A DNA stretch of 64,000 nt from the NCBI GenBank assembly GCA_019623805.1, contig CP053680.1, forward strand, positions 2,148,001-2,212,000, in the 5' to 3' direction. Shown piece by piece: positions 53,411 to 61,973 of the stretch. Positions within the stretch are counted from its first letter, which is position 1. The number at the start of each line of letters is the position of its first letter. The position numbers were made by a program, and so were the translations under genes. The notes below the pieces were generated by a model. It searched no databases. It saw only the letters and a list, made by a program, of their open reading frames with translations, and was not told where the DNA came from. This DNA comes from Gammaproteobacteria bacterium (ex Lamellibrachia satsuma) (GTDB lineage: Bacteria; Pseudomonadota; Gammaproteobacteria; Chromatiales; Chromatiaceae).

Positions 53411-54215
53411 CTGTTTTATCCAGAATCTCGACGGGCATGCCTGCTTCCAGAAATCCTGGCCCATTGTGCAGCAGGTTCTGGCCAAAGAAGACCTTGTTTC
53501 CCTGCCAGCGGTAACCTGCCAGTGTTTTTAGGGGTTCCGGCCCCCGTTGTCCCGTCTCCGTATCCACCGTGGTGATGGTGCAGCGGGAGCAGGGTTTGAC
53601 CACCCGGCAATCGAGTTCGCCGATGCGGATCCGGTGCCAGTTGTCCTCGGCATAGGCGTTGCAGCCGCGGACGATTAGATTGGGCCGAAAGCGGGACATC
53701 GGCAGTTTCTGTTCGAGGCGTGCATTGAGGTCTTCCAGAGATGCCTCAGATATCAACAGCAGAGGAAAGCCATCGGAGAAGGCGGTGCGGTCCTGGGGTT
53801 CAGCATATTCCAGATCGACCGGGCGCTCCTCCCCGTCCGGGAAAAAGACCAGTCGACAGGGCTGTCCCAGCGCATCACTGAGCCAGGTGTCGGCCTTTGA
53901 GCCGCAGGGGATGGCCTGGCAGTGGTCGTGCCAGACCTCCACCTCTATCCGATTTGTCTCCAGGGGAGTGAGTGGCAGGTGCAGGTCGGGTTTTCCGTCG
54001 GTGGAGAGCGTCAATCCATCAGCAGTTAGGGTTTGCCGGATCAAGGCCATTTGCGGTAGTTCCCGCTGGCTCAGGAATTTTCCGGCAGCGTTTACCACCA
54101 TCCAGCGCCTGTCGTGCCGGAGTCCAAAATGGTCGACTTCGCTCTGGTTCAATTCGATACCTGCCAGTGATTTGACCGGATAGATCATCAATCCTGAAAG
54201 GATTGTTTCGTTCAC
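53403..54215 (-). CDS. MOSC-domain protein (YcbX/YiiM-like)
   Basis: About 270 aa from GTG 54215; TTG 54236 is also open. The N-terminal beta-barrel (LSGLMIYPVKSLAGIELNQS and FGLRHDRRWMVVNAAGKFLS, about 1-115) and MOSC domain (about 120-265, SRFRPNLIVRGCNAYAEDNW and VVKPCSRCTITTVDT) match YcbX, with the Cys that coordinates the molybdenum cofactor in KPCSRC. There is no C-terminal ferredoxin domain. It may reduce N-hydroxylated compounds. Confidence 0.85.
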   Translation of the reverse strand: MNETILSGLMIYPVKSLAGIELNQSEVDHFGLRHDRRWMVVNAAGKFLSQRELPQMALIRQTLTADGLTLSTDGKPDLHLPLTPLETNRIEVEVWHDHCQAIPCGSKADTWLSDALGQPCRLVFFPDGEERPVDLEYAEPQDRTAFSDGFPLLLISEASLEDLNARLEQKLPMSRFRPNLIVRGCNAYAEDNWHRIRIGELDCRVVKPCSRCTITTVDTETGQRGPEPLKTLAGYRWQGNKVFFGQNLLHNGPGFLEAGMPVEILDKTDG

Positions 54216-54361
54216 AGTTTTTATCACAAAGAACAAAATTCCTCTGTTTTTAACATTACCGCCCTTAATTACCGGCGGCAGCTGCCGCTAACCGGTTAGA
54301 TCAACTATATCAAGGCGCACCGGCAAATTGCCAAATGGTCCGCTGCAATGAGGAAAACTCC

Positions 54362-55471
54362 ATGGATATCGTGCCCTATCTAAAATTGATGGTGCAGAAA
54401 AATGCATCCGATCTCTTTTTCAGTACTGGTGCACCACCCAATCTCAAGGCCGAGGGTGAAACCCGCCCGGTTGGCTCGTCGGCGCTTCAACCGGGGCAGG
54501 TGCGCAAGCTGGCCTACGCAATCATGAGTGACGATCAGATCAAGGAGTTTGAAGCAACCTACGAATGTAACCTGGCAATCTCCATCAGCAAGCTGGGGAG
54601 ATTTCGCGTCAACGTTTTCAAGCAGCGAGGCGATGCGGCGATGGTGATTCGCTACATCAAGGGTGTGATCCCGCCGGTGGAAAAACTTAATTTACCGCCT
54701 ATTTTGAAGGATCTGATCATGGAGCCCCGTGGTTTGATCCTGGTGGTGGGCTCCACAGGATCGGGCAAGTCCACCACGCTGGCATCGATGATAGAGCATC
54801 GAAATCAGACCAGGACCGGTCATATACTCACCATCGAAGATCCCATAGAGTATCTCTACACCCATAAAAAGTCGGTGGTGGATCAGCGGGAGGTGGGGAT
54901 CGATACCCTCTCCTACGAAAATGCCCTGAAGAATGCCATGCGTGAGGCGCCGGATGTCATCCTCATTGGCGAGATTCGGGATATGTACACCATGCAGCAT
55001 GCCGTTGCCTATGCTGAAACCGGGCATCTGTGTCTTTCCACGCTGCATGCCAACAATGCCAACCAGGCACTGGACCGCATTATCAATTTCTTCCCCGATA
55101 CTGCGCAGCGACAGCTCTATATGGATCTCTCCCTCAATCTCAGGGCGGTTATTTCACAGCGCTTGGTGAAAGGGAAAAATGGTCAACGGCTGCCTGCAGT
55201 GGAGATTCTGCTGTTGACCACCTATATCTCTGAATTGATCCAGAAAGGGGATATCCATGCCATCAAGGAGGTGATGGAGCAGGGTAATGAGCGTGGCATG
55301 CAGACCTTCGATCAGTCACTCTACAAACTCTACCAGGAAGGCAATATCACCCTGGAAGAGGCGTTGAGCCACGCCGATTCCCGAAATAATCTCTCGTTGA
55401 AGATCCGTTTGGCGGATACCGGTCATGTCGATGTGCCGGGGGCGATGGGGATGAGTGATGATGTTTTCTGA
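54362..55471 (+). CDS. pilU: Type IV pilus retraction ATPase PilU
   Basis: 369 aa from ATG 54362 (GAGGAAAA upstream). N-domain (MVQKNASDLFFSTGAPPNLK), Walker A VGSTGSGKSTTLASMIEHRN, Asp box ILTIEDPIEYLY, Walker B VILIGEIRD and His box GHLCLSTLHANNANQALDRI define the PilT/PilU family. The extended C-terminal tail after LSLKIRLADTG and the sequence KKSVVDQREVGIDT point to PilU. PilU helps PilT retract pili; pilT is not in the window. Confidence 0.9.
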   Translation: MDIVPYLKLMVQKNASDLFFSTGAPPNLKAEGETRPVGSSALQPGQVRKLAYAIMSDDQIKEFEATYECNLAISISKLGRFRVNVFKQRGDAAMVIRYIKGVIPPVEKLNLPPILKDLIMEPRGLILVVGSTGSGKSTTLASMIEHRNQTRTGHILTIEDPIEYLYTHKKSVVDQREVGIDTLSYENALKNAMREAPDVILIGEIRDMYTMQHAVAYAETGHLCLSTLHANNANQALDRIINFFPDTAQRQLYMDLSLNLRAVISQRLVKGKNGQRLPAVEILLLTTYISELIQKGDIHAIKEVMEQGNERGMQTFDQSLYKLYQEGNITLEEALSHADSRNNLSLKIRLADTGHVDVPGAMGMSDDVF

Positions 55472-55678
55472 TGGGTAACAATAATAACGGGGCACTGTTT
55501 TCACTACGAAGCGTACGAAGTGCATGAATAAAACTTGCGGTTAATCAATCTCTTGTCTTCGTGCGATTCATGCTATTTGTGGTTGGATGTGGGTTTCCGG
55601 GGACACTAACTAGCATTGAACAGCCCTACAACGGCATAATGGGGGTTTTTCCCTATTAGAATCGGGTGAGCCAGATCC

Positions 55679-58210
55679 ATGACTGCCAAGAGAAGCGAGC
55701 AGCAAGCTACTAAGAATAAATGCGATCCAGAAAATAGAAAACTGGTTGAATTGCCTCCGTTGGGAATGGATCAAGCATCGATCTCCGACGATTTCAGGCG
55801 CTATTTCGCCCATACTCTGGGGCGCGACGATCACTGCACATCAAGCCACTATCCCTACAAGGCGCTGGCCTTTGCCATGCGCGACCGCCTCATCGAGCGC
55901 TGGAAAAACACGCGTCGTGTCTATGAGGATACCGACTGCAGGCGTACTTTCTATCTCTCCCTGGAGTTTCTTATGGGACGGGCTCTGAGCAATACCATGC
56001 TCAATCTGGGGATCGCAGATGAAGTCAGTGCAGCAATCTACGACCTGGGCCTGACACTCGAGGATATTCGGGAGAGTGAGCCGGATGCCGGTCTCGGCAA
56101 CGGTGGTTTGGGTCGTTTGGCGGCCTGTTTCCTCGACAGCTGTGCCACCCTGCAGCTGCCGGTGCGAGGTTATGGCCTCCGTTATGAATACGGCATGTTT
56201 CGTCAGCATATCTCCAACGGGCAGCAGGTTGAGGACCCGGACCACTGGCTGCGGGACGGCAACCCCTGGGAGCTGGAACGTCCCGAGTATTTTCAACGGG
56301 TCCAGTTCGGTGGGCGTACGGAGCATCATACGGATGCGAATGGCCACGTACGGGTCAGCTGGGTCGATACCCATGATGTGCTGGCGGTGCCCTACGACAT
56401 CCCGATACCCGGTTTTCGCAATGGTACGGTCAATACCCTGCGCCTCTGGAAGTCGGCGGCCACCGATGAGTTCGACCTGGAGGAGTTTAATGCCGGAGGT
56501 TACACGGAAGCCGTGGCGGCTAAGAACTCTGCCGAAAACATCACCATGGTGCTCTATCCCAACGATGCGAGCGAAAATGGCAAGGAGTTGCGTCTGCGAC
56601 AGCAGTATTTCCTCGCCTCGGCGAGCATCAAGGACGTGATGCGGGAGTGGCGTGAGAGCCATGAGGATCTCTCCAGCTTTGCCGAGAAGAACTGTTTCCA
56701 GCTCAACGACACCCATCCCAGTGTCTCGGTTGCCGAATTGATGCGTCAGTTGATGGACGAACACGGGATGCTGTGGGATGAGGCCTGGACGATTGTCTCG
56801 TCCACCATGGCCTATACCAACCACACTTTGTTGCCGGAGGCTCTTGAGCGGTGGCCGGTGCGGCTCTTCGAACAGCTTTTGCCCCGGCTTCTGGAGATCA
56901 TCTACGAGATCAACGCCCGTTTTCTTACCCAGGTGGCCCAGCACTGGCCCGGGGATACCGACCGTCTGCGCCGTATGTCGATCATCGAGGAGGGTCATGA
57001 GCCGATGGTGCGCATGGCCTATCTGGCGCTGGTTGGAAGTTTTTCGGTGAATGGCGTGGCCGCACTCCATACGCAATTGTTGAAAGAGGGGCTGTTTCTT
57101 GATTTCTATGAAATGTGGCCTGAGCGTTTCAATAACAAGACCAACGGTGTGACCCCCCGCCGCTGGCTGGCGGCCTGTAATCCAGGTCTGCGCGATCTGA
57201 TCGATGAAACCATCGGTAATGGCTGGATCGCTCACCTGCCAAACCTGGAGCAGTTGGCGGAAAAGGCCGAGAGTCGCACCTTTCGGCGTCTCTGGCGCAA
57301 CATCAAGCAGGAGAACAAGGCGCGGCTGGCCAAGATGGTTAAGGCCGATTGCGATGTGGAGTTCAATACCGAAGCCATGTTCGACGTGCAGGTCAAGCGT
57401 ATCCACGAATACAAGCGTCAGTTGCTCAATATTCTACATGTCATCCACCTCTACAATCGCATCAAGGCTGGCGATACGGAGAACTGGACCAATCGCTGTG
57501 TGTTGATCGGTGGCAAAGCCGCGCCCGGTTACCAAATGGCAAAATTGATCATCAAACTGGCCAGCAGTGTCGCTCGGGTGGTCAACAATGACCCGGATGT
57601 GGGTGATCGGCTGAAACTTGCGTTTCTGCCCAACTACCGGGTCTCGGCGATGGAGGTTATAGCGCCAGCTGCCGATCTGTCGGAGCAGATTTCGACTGCA
57701 GGTAAGGAGGCCTCGGGCACCGGCAACATGAAATTTATGATGAACGGCGCCGTGACCATCGGCACCCTGGATGGCGCCAATATCGAGATCCTCGAAGAGG
57801 TGGGTATCGATAATTTCTTCCTCTTCGGTCTTACCACCGTCGATGTGGAGGCGAAGCGGCGCCACTACGACCCCAATGCCATCATCGACAGGGATCCAGC
57901 ATTTCTGGAGGTGATGAAGCTGTTGGAGAGCAGCTATTTCAATCAGTTCGAACTGGGACTCTTCGACACTATCATCGAGTCGATTCGCAGCCCCTATGAT
58001 CCCTGGATGACGGCTGCGGATTTTCGTGGTTATATCGATGCTCAGGAGCAGGCGGCCCTGGCCTACCACGATCAGGATGAGTGGGTGCGCATGAGCATCA
58101 TGAATACCGCGAAAAGCGGTCACTTCTCCACCGACAGGACCATGGAAGAGTACAACCGGGATATCTGGCGGCTGGAGCCCGTGACGGCGCCGCCGGTTGC
58201 CCCGGCTTAA
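55679..58210 (+). CDS. glgP: Glycogen phosphorylase
   Basis: 843 aa. It splits glucose 1-phosphate from glycogen using phosphate and pyridoxal phosphate. GLGNGGLGRLAACFLDS and RGYGLRYEYGMFRQ are N-terminal signatures; the cofactor lysine is Lys685 in EASGTGNMKFMMNG. The C-terminal part is complete (TMEEYNRDIWRLEPV). A stored glycogen pool is thus likely. The YcgL-domain gene starts 3 bases after the stop. Confidence 0.96.
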   Translation: MTAKRSEQQATKNKCDPENRKLVELPPLGMDQASISDDFRRYFAHTLGRDDHCTSSHYPYKALAFAMRDRLIERWKNTRRVYEDTDCRRTFYLSLEFLMGRALSNTMLNLGIADEVSAAIYDLGLTLEDIRESEPDAGLGNGGLGRLAACFLDSCATLQLPVRGYGLRYEYGMFRQHISNGQQVEDPDHWLRDGNPWELERPEYFQRVQFGGRTEHHTDANGHVRVSWVDTHDVLAVPYDIPIPGFRNGTVNTLRLWKSAATDEFDLEEFNAGGYTEAVAAKNSAENITMVLYPNDASENGKELRLRQQYFLASASIKDVMREWRESHEDLSSFAEKNCFQLNDTHPSVSVAELMRQLMDEHGMLWDEAWTIVSSTMAYTNHTLLPEALERWPVRLFEQLLPRLLEIIYEINARFLTQVAQHWPGDTDRLRRMSIIEEGHEPMVRMAYLALVGSFSVNGVAALHTQLLKEGLFLDFYEMWPERFNNKTNGVTPRRWLAACNPGLRDLIDETIGNGWIAHLPNLEQLAEKAESRTFRRLWRNIKQENKARLAKMVKADCDVEFNTEAMFDVQVKRIHEYKRQLLNILHVIHLYNRIKAGDTENWTNRCVLIGGKAAPGYQMAKLIIKLASSVARVVNNDPDVGDRLKLAFLPNYRVSAMEVIAPAADLSEQISTAGKEASGTGNMKFMMNGAVTIGTLDGANIEILEEVGIDNFFLFGLTTVDVEAKRRHYDPNAIIDRDPAFLEVMKLLESSYFNQFELGLFDTIIESIRSPYDPWMTAADFRGYIDAQEQAALAYHDQDEWVRMSIMNTAKSGHFSTDRTMEEYNRDIWRLEPVTAPPVAPA

Positions 58211-58212
58211 CC

Positions 58213-58485
58213 GTGGCCGAAGGCAAGCTGAATTGTTGGGTCTATCGCAGCCCTCGTAACGAGCAGATGTACCTCTATCTAAGGGAGGAAGAGTGCTTCG
58301 AGCTGGTTCCTGCGCCACTGCTGGAGCGTTTCGGCACGCCAGCACTGGTGATGGAGCTGGAGTTGCATGCTGGCCGAGTCCTGGCTCGGGAGGATGTGTC
58401 AAAGGTAATGGCAAACCTCTCCGAGTTGGGATTTCATCTGCAGATGCCGCCGGAGATCAAACCCAATCTCTATTTTGGTGAGTGA
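58213..58485 (+). CDS. YcgL-domain protein
   Basis: 90 aa from GTG 58213, three bases after glgP. NCWVYRSPRNEQMYLYLRE and PALLERFGTPALVMELEL-like text, then LSELGFHLQMPPEIKPNL, match the YcgL domain, a small alpha/beta fold of uncertain role. A longer in-frame extension into glgP exists but is not expected. Confidence 0.82.
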   Translation: MAEGKLNCWVYRSPRNEQMYLYLREEECFELVPAPLLERFGTPALVMELELHAGRVLAREDVSKVMANLSELGFHLQMPPEIKPNLYFGE

Positions 58486-58502
58486 CCCTGGGTGAGCCAT
58501 AG

Positions 58503-58543
58503 GCCTGATCAAGCGTAGGGTGTGCCGCACGCACCATGATTGC
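58503..58543. repeat. Chimeric REP-like unit
   Basis: Left half GCCTGATCAAGCGTAG of one family joins GGTGTGCCGCACGCACC then ATGATTGC of another, the junction being the shared GTAG. It lies between convergent ycgL-like and znuA genes. Confidence 0.65.
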
Positions 58544-58548
58544 TTGAG

Positions 58549-59430
58549 TTACTTATTTGCCAGGCACTGCACCAACTGGTTCGCAACCCTTCTCATCAGT
58601 TGGAAATAGGCATCCGGGCCGGCTGGCAGATCACTCCCCAATGGATCGAGTTCCGCATGGCGTGTAGCCGTGTCCTCAATGAGTGATTCCACCAGCCGGG
58701 GTTCAAATTGGGGTTCGGTGAAGATGCAGCCCACCCCGGTGTGGCGGATCTTCTGCTGGAGATCGCGAATATGCCGGGCGCCACTCAGGCGTTCAGGGTC
58801 GAGGATTACCGTGCCGACTGAATTGAGCCGGTAACGCGCTTCCAGATACCCGTAGGCGTCGTGAAAAGCGATGTAGGGGGTAGGACGCACAGGCGCCAGG
58901 CGGGACTCCAGCTCGTGATGTAGCCGGTCCAGACGCTGTTGTAGTGTCCGTGCATTCTCTTCATATGACCCGTGGTGTTTTGGGTCCAGCAGGCTGAGAC
59001 GATCCGCAATCAGCTGTACGACCCGTTTTGCCAGCAGAGGATCGAGCCAGAGATGGGGGTCGCGCCCGGCATGATCTTCATGGTCGTGATTGTGGCTTGT
59101 TTTGTTTTCAATCTTGAGCAGATCCAGCAGCACGATATTGGGCCGTTCTGAAGCGGTCAGAATTCTTGGCAGAAAAGATTCCATTTCCGGCCCTATCCAG
59201 ATGATCAGATCCGCTTGCTGGATGTTTCGCGCATCAGAAGGTTTAAGTGTGTAGCGGTGTGGTGACTGGCCGCCGGATAGCAGCAGTTGTGGATCCTCTA
59301 CCCCCTGCATGATGCCCGCTACCAGCGAATGGATCGGTTTGATGCTCACCAGCACGGCAGCCTGGGTCCAGGAAGAGCAGCAAAATAGCAGCAAAAGGAG
59401 GAAGTGCAGGGAAAGTCTGGCGTGAGTCAT
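58549..59430 (-). CDS. znuA: Zinc ABC transporter substrate-binding protein ZnuA
   Basis: 293 aa. A signal peptide (about 1-24) precedes the cluster A-I metal-binding fold: VLVSIKPIHSLVAGIMQGVE, then SGGQSPHRYTLKPSDARNIQ with the first His, and the short His-rich loop SHNHDHEDHAGRDPHLWLDP. YIAFHDAYGYLEARYRLNSV supplies the next His. It catches zinc in the periplasm for ZnuBC. It is divergent from znuCB across 142 bp. Confidence 0.94.
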   Translation of the reverse strand: MTHARLSLHFLLLLLFCCSSWTQAAVLVSIKPIHSLVAGIMQGVEDPQLLLSGGQSPHRYTLKPSDARNIQQADLIIWIGPEMESFLPRILTASERPNIVLLDLLKIENKTSHNHDHEDHAGRDPHLWLDPLLAKRVVQLIADRLSLLDPKHHGSYEENARTLQQRLDRLHHELESRLAPVRPTPYIAFHDAYGYLEARYRLNSVGTVILDPERLSGARHIRDLQQKIRHTGVGCIFTEPQFEPRLVESLIEDTATRHAELDPLGSDLPAGPDAYFQLMRRVANQLVQCLANK

Positions 59431-59474
59431 TATCGTTTGCGGTTTGGCGGAGGGAGGTAATTGACCGGCTGGGG

Positions 59475-59490
59475 CGCTATATTATCACTC
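59475..59490. promoter_or_regulatory. Possible Zur operator between znuA and znuCB
   Basis: GCTATATTATCAC resembles one half of the Zur consensus (GTTATAWTATAAC). It lies between the divergent znu genes, the usual place for the operator. The match is only partial. Confidence 0.35.
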
Positions 59491-59572
59491 CTCGTTTATG
59501 GAGAGTGCGGAATTTGGACAGTGATTGAGTTGATGCCAAAGTTGGGAGCGGGAGTGGCACAGGAGATGATGG

Positions 59573-60346
59573 ATGGCTGAGGGCGATCTGTTACTGGAGG
59601 CCGATAGTGTCTGCATGGCCTTTGGCAGCCGTGAGGTGCTGCGTCATGTGAGCCTGGTTCTGCATCGGGGTGAGATTCTTACCCTGATCGGCCCTAATGG
59701 CTCCGGCAAGAGTACCTTGGTGCGCCTGCTGCTGGGTCTGCTCACGCCAACCGCGGGTGCTCTGCGTCGTTCGGATGGACTCCGTATTGGTTATATGCCG
59801 CAGAAGCTGCAGGTTGATGAGGTTCTGCCTCTCACCGTAGCCCGTTTTCTGACCCTCACCGGTCGCTATGCGAGGGGGAAGGTGGCAGCGGTTCTGCGAG
59901 AGGTGGGTGCCGATCACGTGTCTGACCATTCCCTGCAGAGTGTGTCAGGAGGAGAGCTGCAGCGTGTCCTGCTGGCTCGGGCTTTGCTGCGGGAACCGGA
60001 CCTGCTGGTGCTGGATGAGCCGGTGCAGGGTGTCGATGTCAATGGTCAGGTCGCGCTCTACAACTTGATCGGCCGCATTCGTGACCAGCGTGGCTGTGGA
60101 ATACTGATGGTCTCCCATGATCTCCATCTGGTGATGGCTGCCACGGATCGTGTGCTCTGTCTCAACCATCATGTCTGTTGTTCGGGTACCCCCGAGGTGG
60201 TGACGCGTCACCCTGCCTATTTGGATCTCTTCGGCGGCGCAGCCTTCGCTGTCTATTCTCACCATCACGATCATGCACATGATCTGCATGGCAATGTGAT
60301 CCCGGGGGACGAAGCACGTTGCGAAACAGGTGACACCGATGGATGA
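59573..60346 (+). CDS. znuC: Zinc ABC transporter ATPase ZnuC
   Basis: 257 aa from ATG 59573 (AGGAG eight bases upstream). Walker [18 protein letters not shown], signature [20 protein letters not shown] and Walker [13 protein letters not shown] are followed by the His-switch VSHDLHLV. The C-terminal His-rich tail ([15 protein letters not shown]) fits zinc. It drives zinc uptake with ZnuB; the stop overlaps the znuB start region. Confidence 0.95.
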   Translation: MAEGDLLLEADSVCMAFGSREVLRHVSLVLHRGEILTLIGPNGSGKSTLVRLLLGLLTPTAGALRRSDGLRIGYMPQKLQVDEVLPLTVARFLTLTGRYARGKVAAVLREVGADHVSDHSLQSVSGGELQRVLLARALLREPDLLVLDEPVQGVDVNGQVALYNLIGRIRDQRGCGILMVSHDLHLVMAATDRVLCLNHHVCCSGTPEVVTRHPAYLDLFGGAAFAVYSHHHDHAHDLHGNVIPGDEARCETGDTDG

Positions 60347-61133
60347 ATTCCTGCTGCGTGCGTTGCTGGCCGGGCTGGGTGTCGCCTGTCTGGCTGGGCC
60401 ACTGGGGGCTTTTGTGGTCTGGCGGCGCATGGCCTACTTCGGCGAGGCGATGTCCCATACGGCCCTGTTGGGGGTTGGGCTTGGGCTGTTGTTGGGCGTC
60501 AGCACCCAGCTGTCGGTAATGCTGGTGTCGGTGACGCTGGCGGTATTGCTGGTGGCGATGCAGCAGCAGCGGCAGCTGGCTAGCGACACCCTGCTGGGTA
60601 TCTTTGCGCATACTGCACTCTCCCTGGGTCTGGTGCTGCTGGCCTTTATGGAAACGGTGCGTGTCGATCTCATGGGTTACTTGTTCGGGGATATCCTCGC
60701 GGTTTCCACTTTCGATCTCTACTGGATCTATGGCGGCGGTTTGCTGGTGCTGATCGTGCTGTCGCTGATCTGGCGCCCACTATTGGCTTTGACCGTGCAT
60801 GAAGAGCTGGCTCGGGTCGAGGGTGTGCCGGTTACCCAGGTGCGCTTGCTGTTTATGATATTGATCGCCCTGGTGATTGCAGTGTCCATGAAGATTGTGG
60901 GTATTTTGCTGATTACTTCCATGATGATCATACCGCCTGCTGCGGCCCGGCGATTTGCTGTGGGACCAGAGCAGATGGCGCTGCTGGCGGCGGCTATCGG
61001 GGCTGTTTCTGTTGCTGCAGGACTCTGGGGGTCGTTGCAATGGGATACGCCGACCGGTCCTTCGATGGTGGTGGCTGCGGGATTGTTGTTTGTGCTGGTG
61101 CAGCTTACCGGCCTGTTTTTCCAGAGAAAATAA
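60339..61133 (+). CDS. znuB: Zinc ABC transporter permease ZnuB
   Basis: 264 aa from ATG 60339 (AGGTG six bases upstream); GTG 60330 is also in frame. Seven to eight transmembrane helices; [20 protein letters not shown] followed by HTALLGVG is the ABC-3 metal permease signature, and [20 protein letters not shown] and [13 protein letters not shown] continue it. It overlaps znuC by 8 bases. Confidence 0.94.
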   Translation: MDEFLLRALLAGLGVACLAGPLGAFVVWRRMAYFGEAMSHTALLGVGLGLLLGVSTQLSVMLVSVTLAVLLVAMQQQRQLASDTLLGIFAHTALSLGLVLLAFMETVRVDLMGYLFGDILAVSTFDLYWIYGGGLLVLIVLSLIWRPLLALTVHEELARVEGVPVTQVRLLFMILIALVIAVSMKIVGILLITSMMIIPPAAARRFAVGPEQMALLAAAIGAVSVAAGLWGSLQWDTPTGPSMVVAAGLLFVLVQLTGLFFQRK

Positions 61134-61448
61134 GCATTTACTAATCCTACTGTTTTGGTTGGTATTTCAATAAGCTAGCTCAATAAGCGGATTTTATGAT
61201 GCCAGATTGAAAATTGTTTGGCGTATCGGGGAGGAAAACCGTATTGTTTACCGCCCTGATGACCGCGTGTGCGTGATTTTTGCCCGAAAAGGCTGGCCAC
61301 GTGGGGGATCAAACCATCTTCAGTAGTCCAGTCTGCATTGCAGGTCTCGACCGCATAAGGATGGAGACTGGACTTAAAAAGTGCTTCTAAGCCGTGGCAT
61401 TTTGCGGCGGCAGAAATCACTGCAGTGAAACCTAGGAGAAATAAAACC
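61134..61448 (+). promoter_or_regulatory. aprBA leader with a 10-bp inverted repeat
   Basis: This stretch has no gene. AGTCCAGTCT (61325-61334) and AGACTGGACT (61375-61384) are a perfect inverted repeat with a 40-base loop, 65 bases before the aprB ATG. CCTAGGAGAAATAAAACC gives aprB an excellent ribosome binding site. Promoter elements for aprBA could not be fixed. Confidence 0.55.
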
Positions 61449-61922
61449 ATGCCAACATTTGTGCGTACTGAGAAGTGCGATGGCTGCAAAGGCCAGGACA
61501 AGACCGCTTGCATGTACATCTGCCCACATGACCTGATGAAGCTGGATATGGACGGTTCTGAGACCGGCCATGCCATGAAGTCCTTCAACCAGGAACCTGA
61601 GCAGTGCTGGGAGTGCTACTCCTGCATCAAGATCTGCCCTCAGCAGGCAATCGAAGCGCGTCCCTACGCCGACATCGTACCCATGGGTGGCTCTGTACAG
61701 CCTCTGCGCGGTACCGATTCCATCATGTGGACCATCAAGTTCCGCAACGGCACCATGAAGCGTTTCAAGTTCCCGATCCGTACCACGCCTGAAGGTTCGA
61801 TCGATCCCTATGGTGATAAGCCTGCTGCTGACTATGCGAAGATCGGCGACGTAGGCTTCTTCAACCATAATGAGCAGAATGGCTACCGCGCTGGCGATCC
61901 CAGCGAGCTGATCTGTAAATAA
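61449..61922 (+). CDS. aprB: Adenylylsulfate reductase beta subunit
   Basis: 157 aa from ATG 61449 (AGGAGA nine bases upstream). VRTEKCDGCKGQDKTACMYI with CPHDLM and the second cluster CWECYSCIKICPQ bind two 4Fe-4S centres; the C-terminal tail wraps AprA (KRFKFPIRTTPEGSIDPYGD). With AprA it oxidises sulfite with AMP to APS in sulfur oxidisers (the reverse of the sulfate reducers). Codon use (CGT, GGT, GAG, AAG, CTG) is strongly biased, as in very highly expressed genes. Confidence 0.96.
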   Translation: MPTFVRTEKCDGCKGQDKTACMYICPHDLMKLDMDGSETGHAMKSFNQEPEQCWECYSCIKICPQQAIEARPYADIVPMGGSVQPLRGTDSIMWTIKFRNGTMKRFKFPIRTTPEGSIDPYGDKPAADYAKIGDVGFFNHNEQNGYRAGDPSELICK

Positions 61923-61973
61923 GTCGGATTCAGACAGAATCTACGGAACTTGAATTAACTGAGGTATTTAGAA

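Noticed and set aside
55841-57406. 521-codon minus-strand open frame in glgP
   Set aside because: Antisense to glycogen phosphorylase, with no protein-like motifs.
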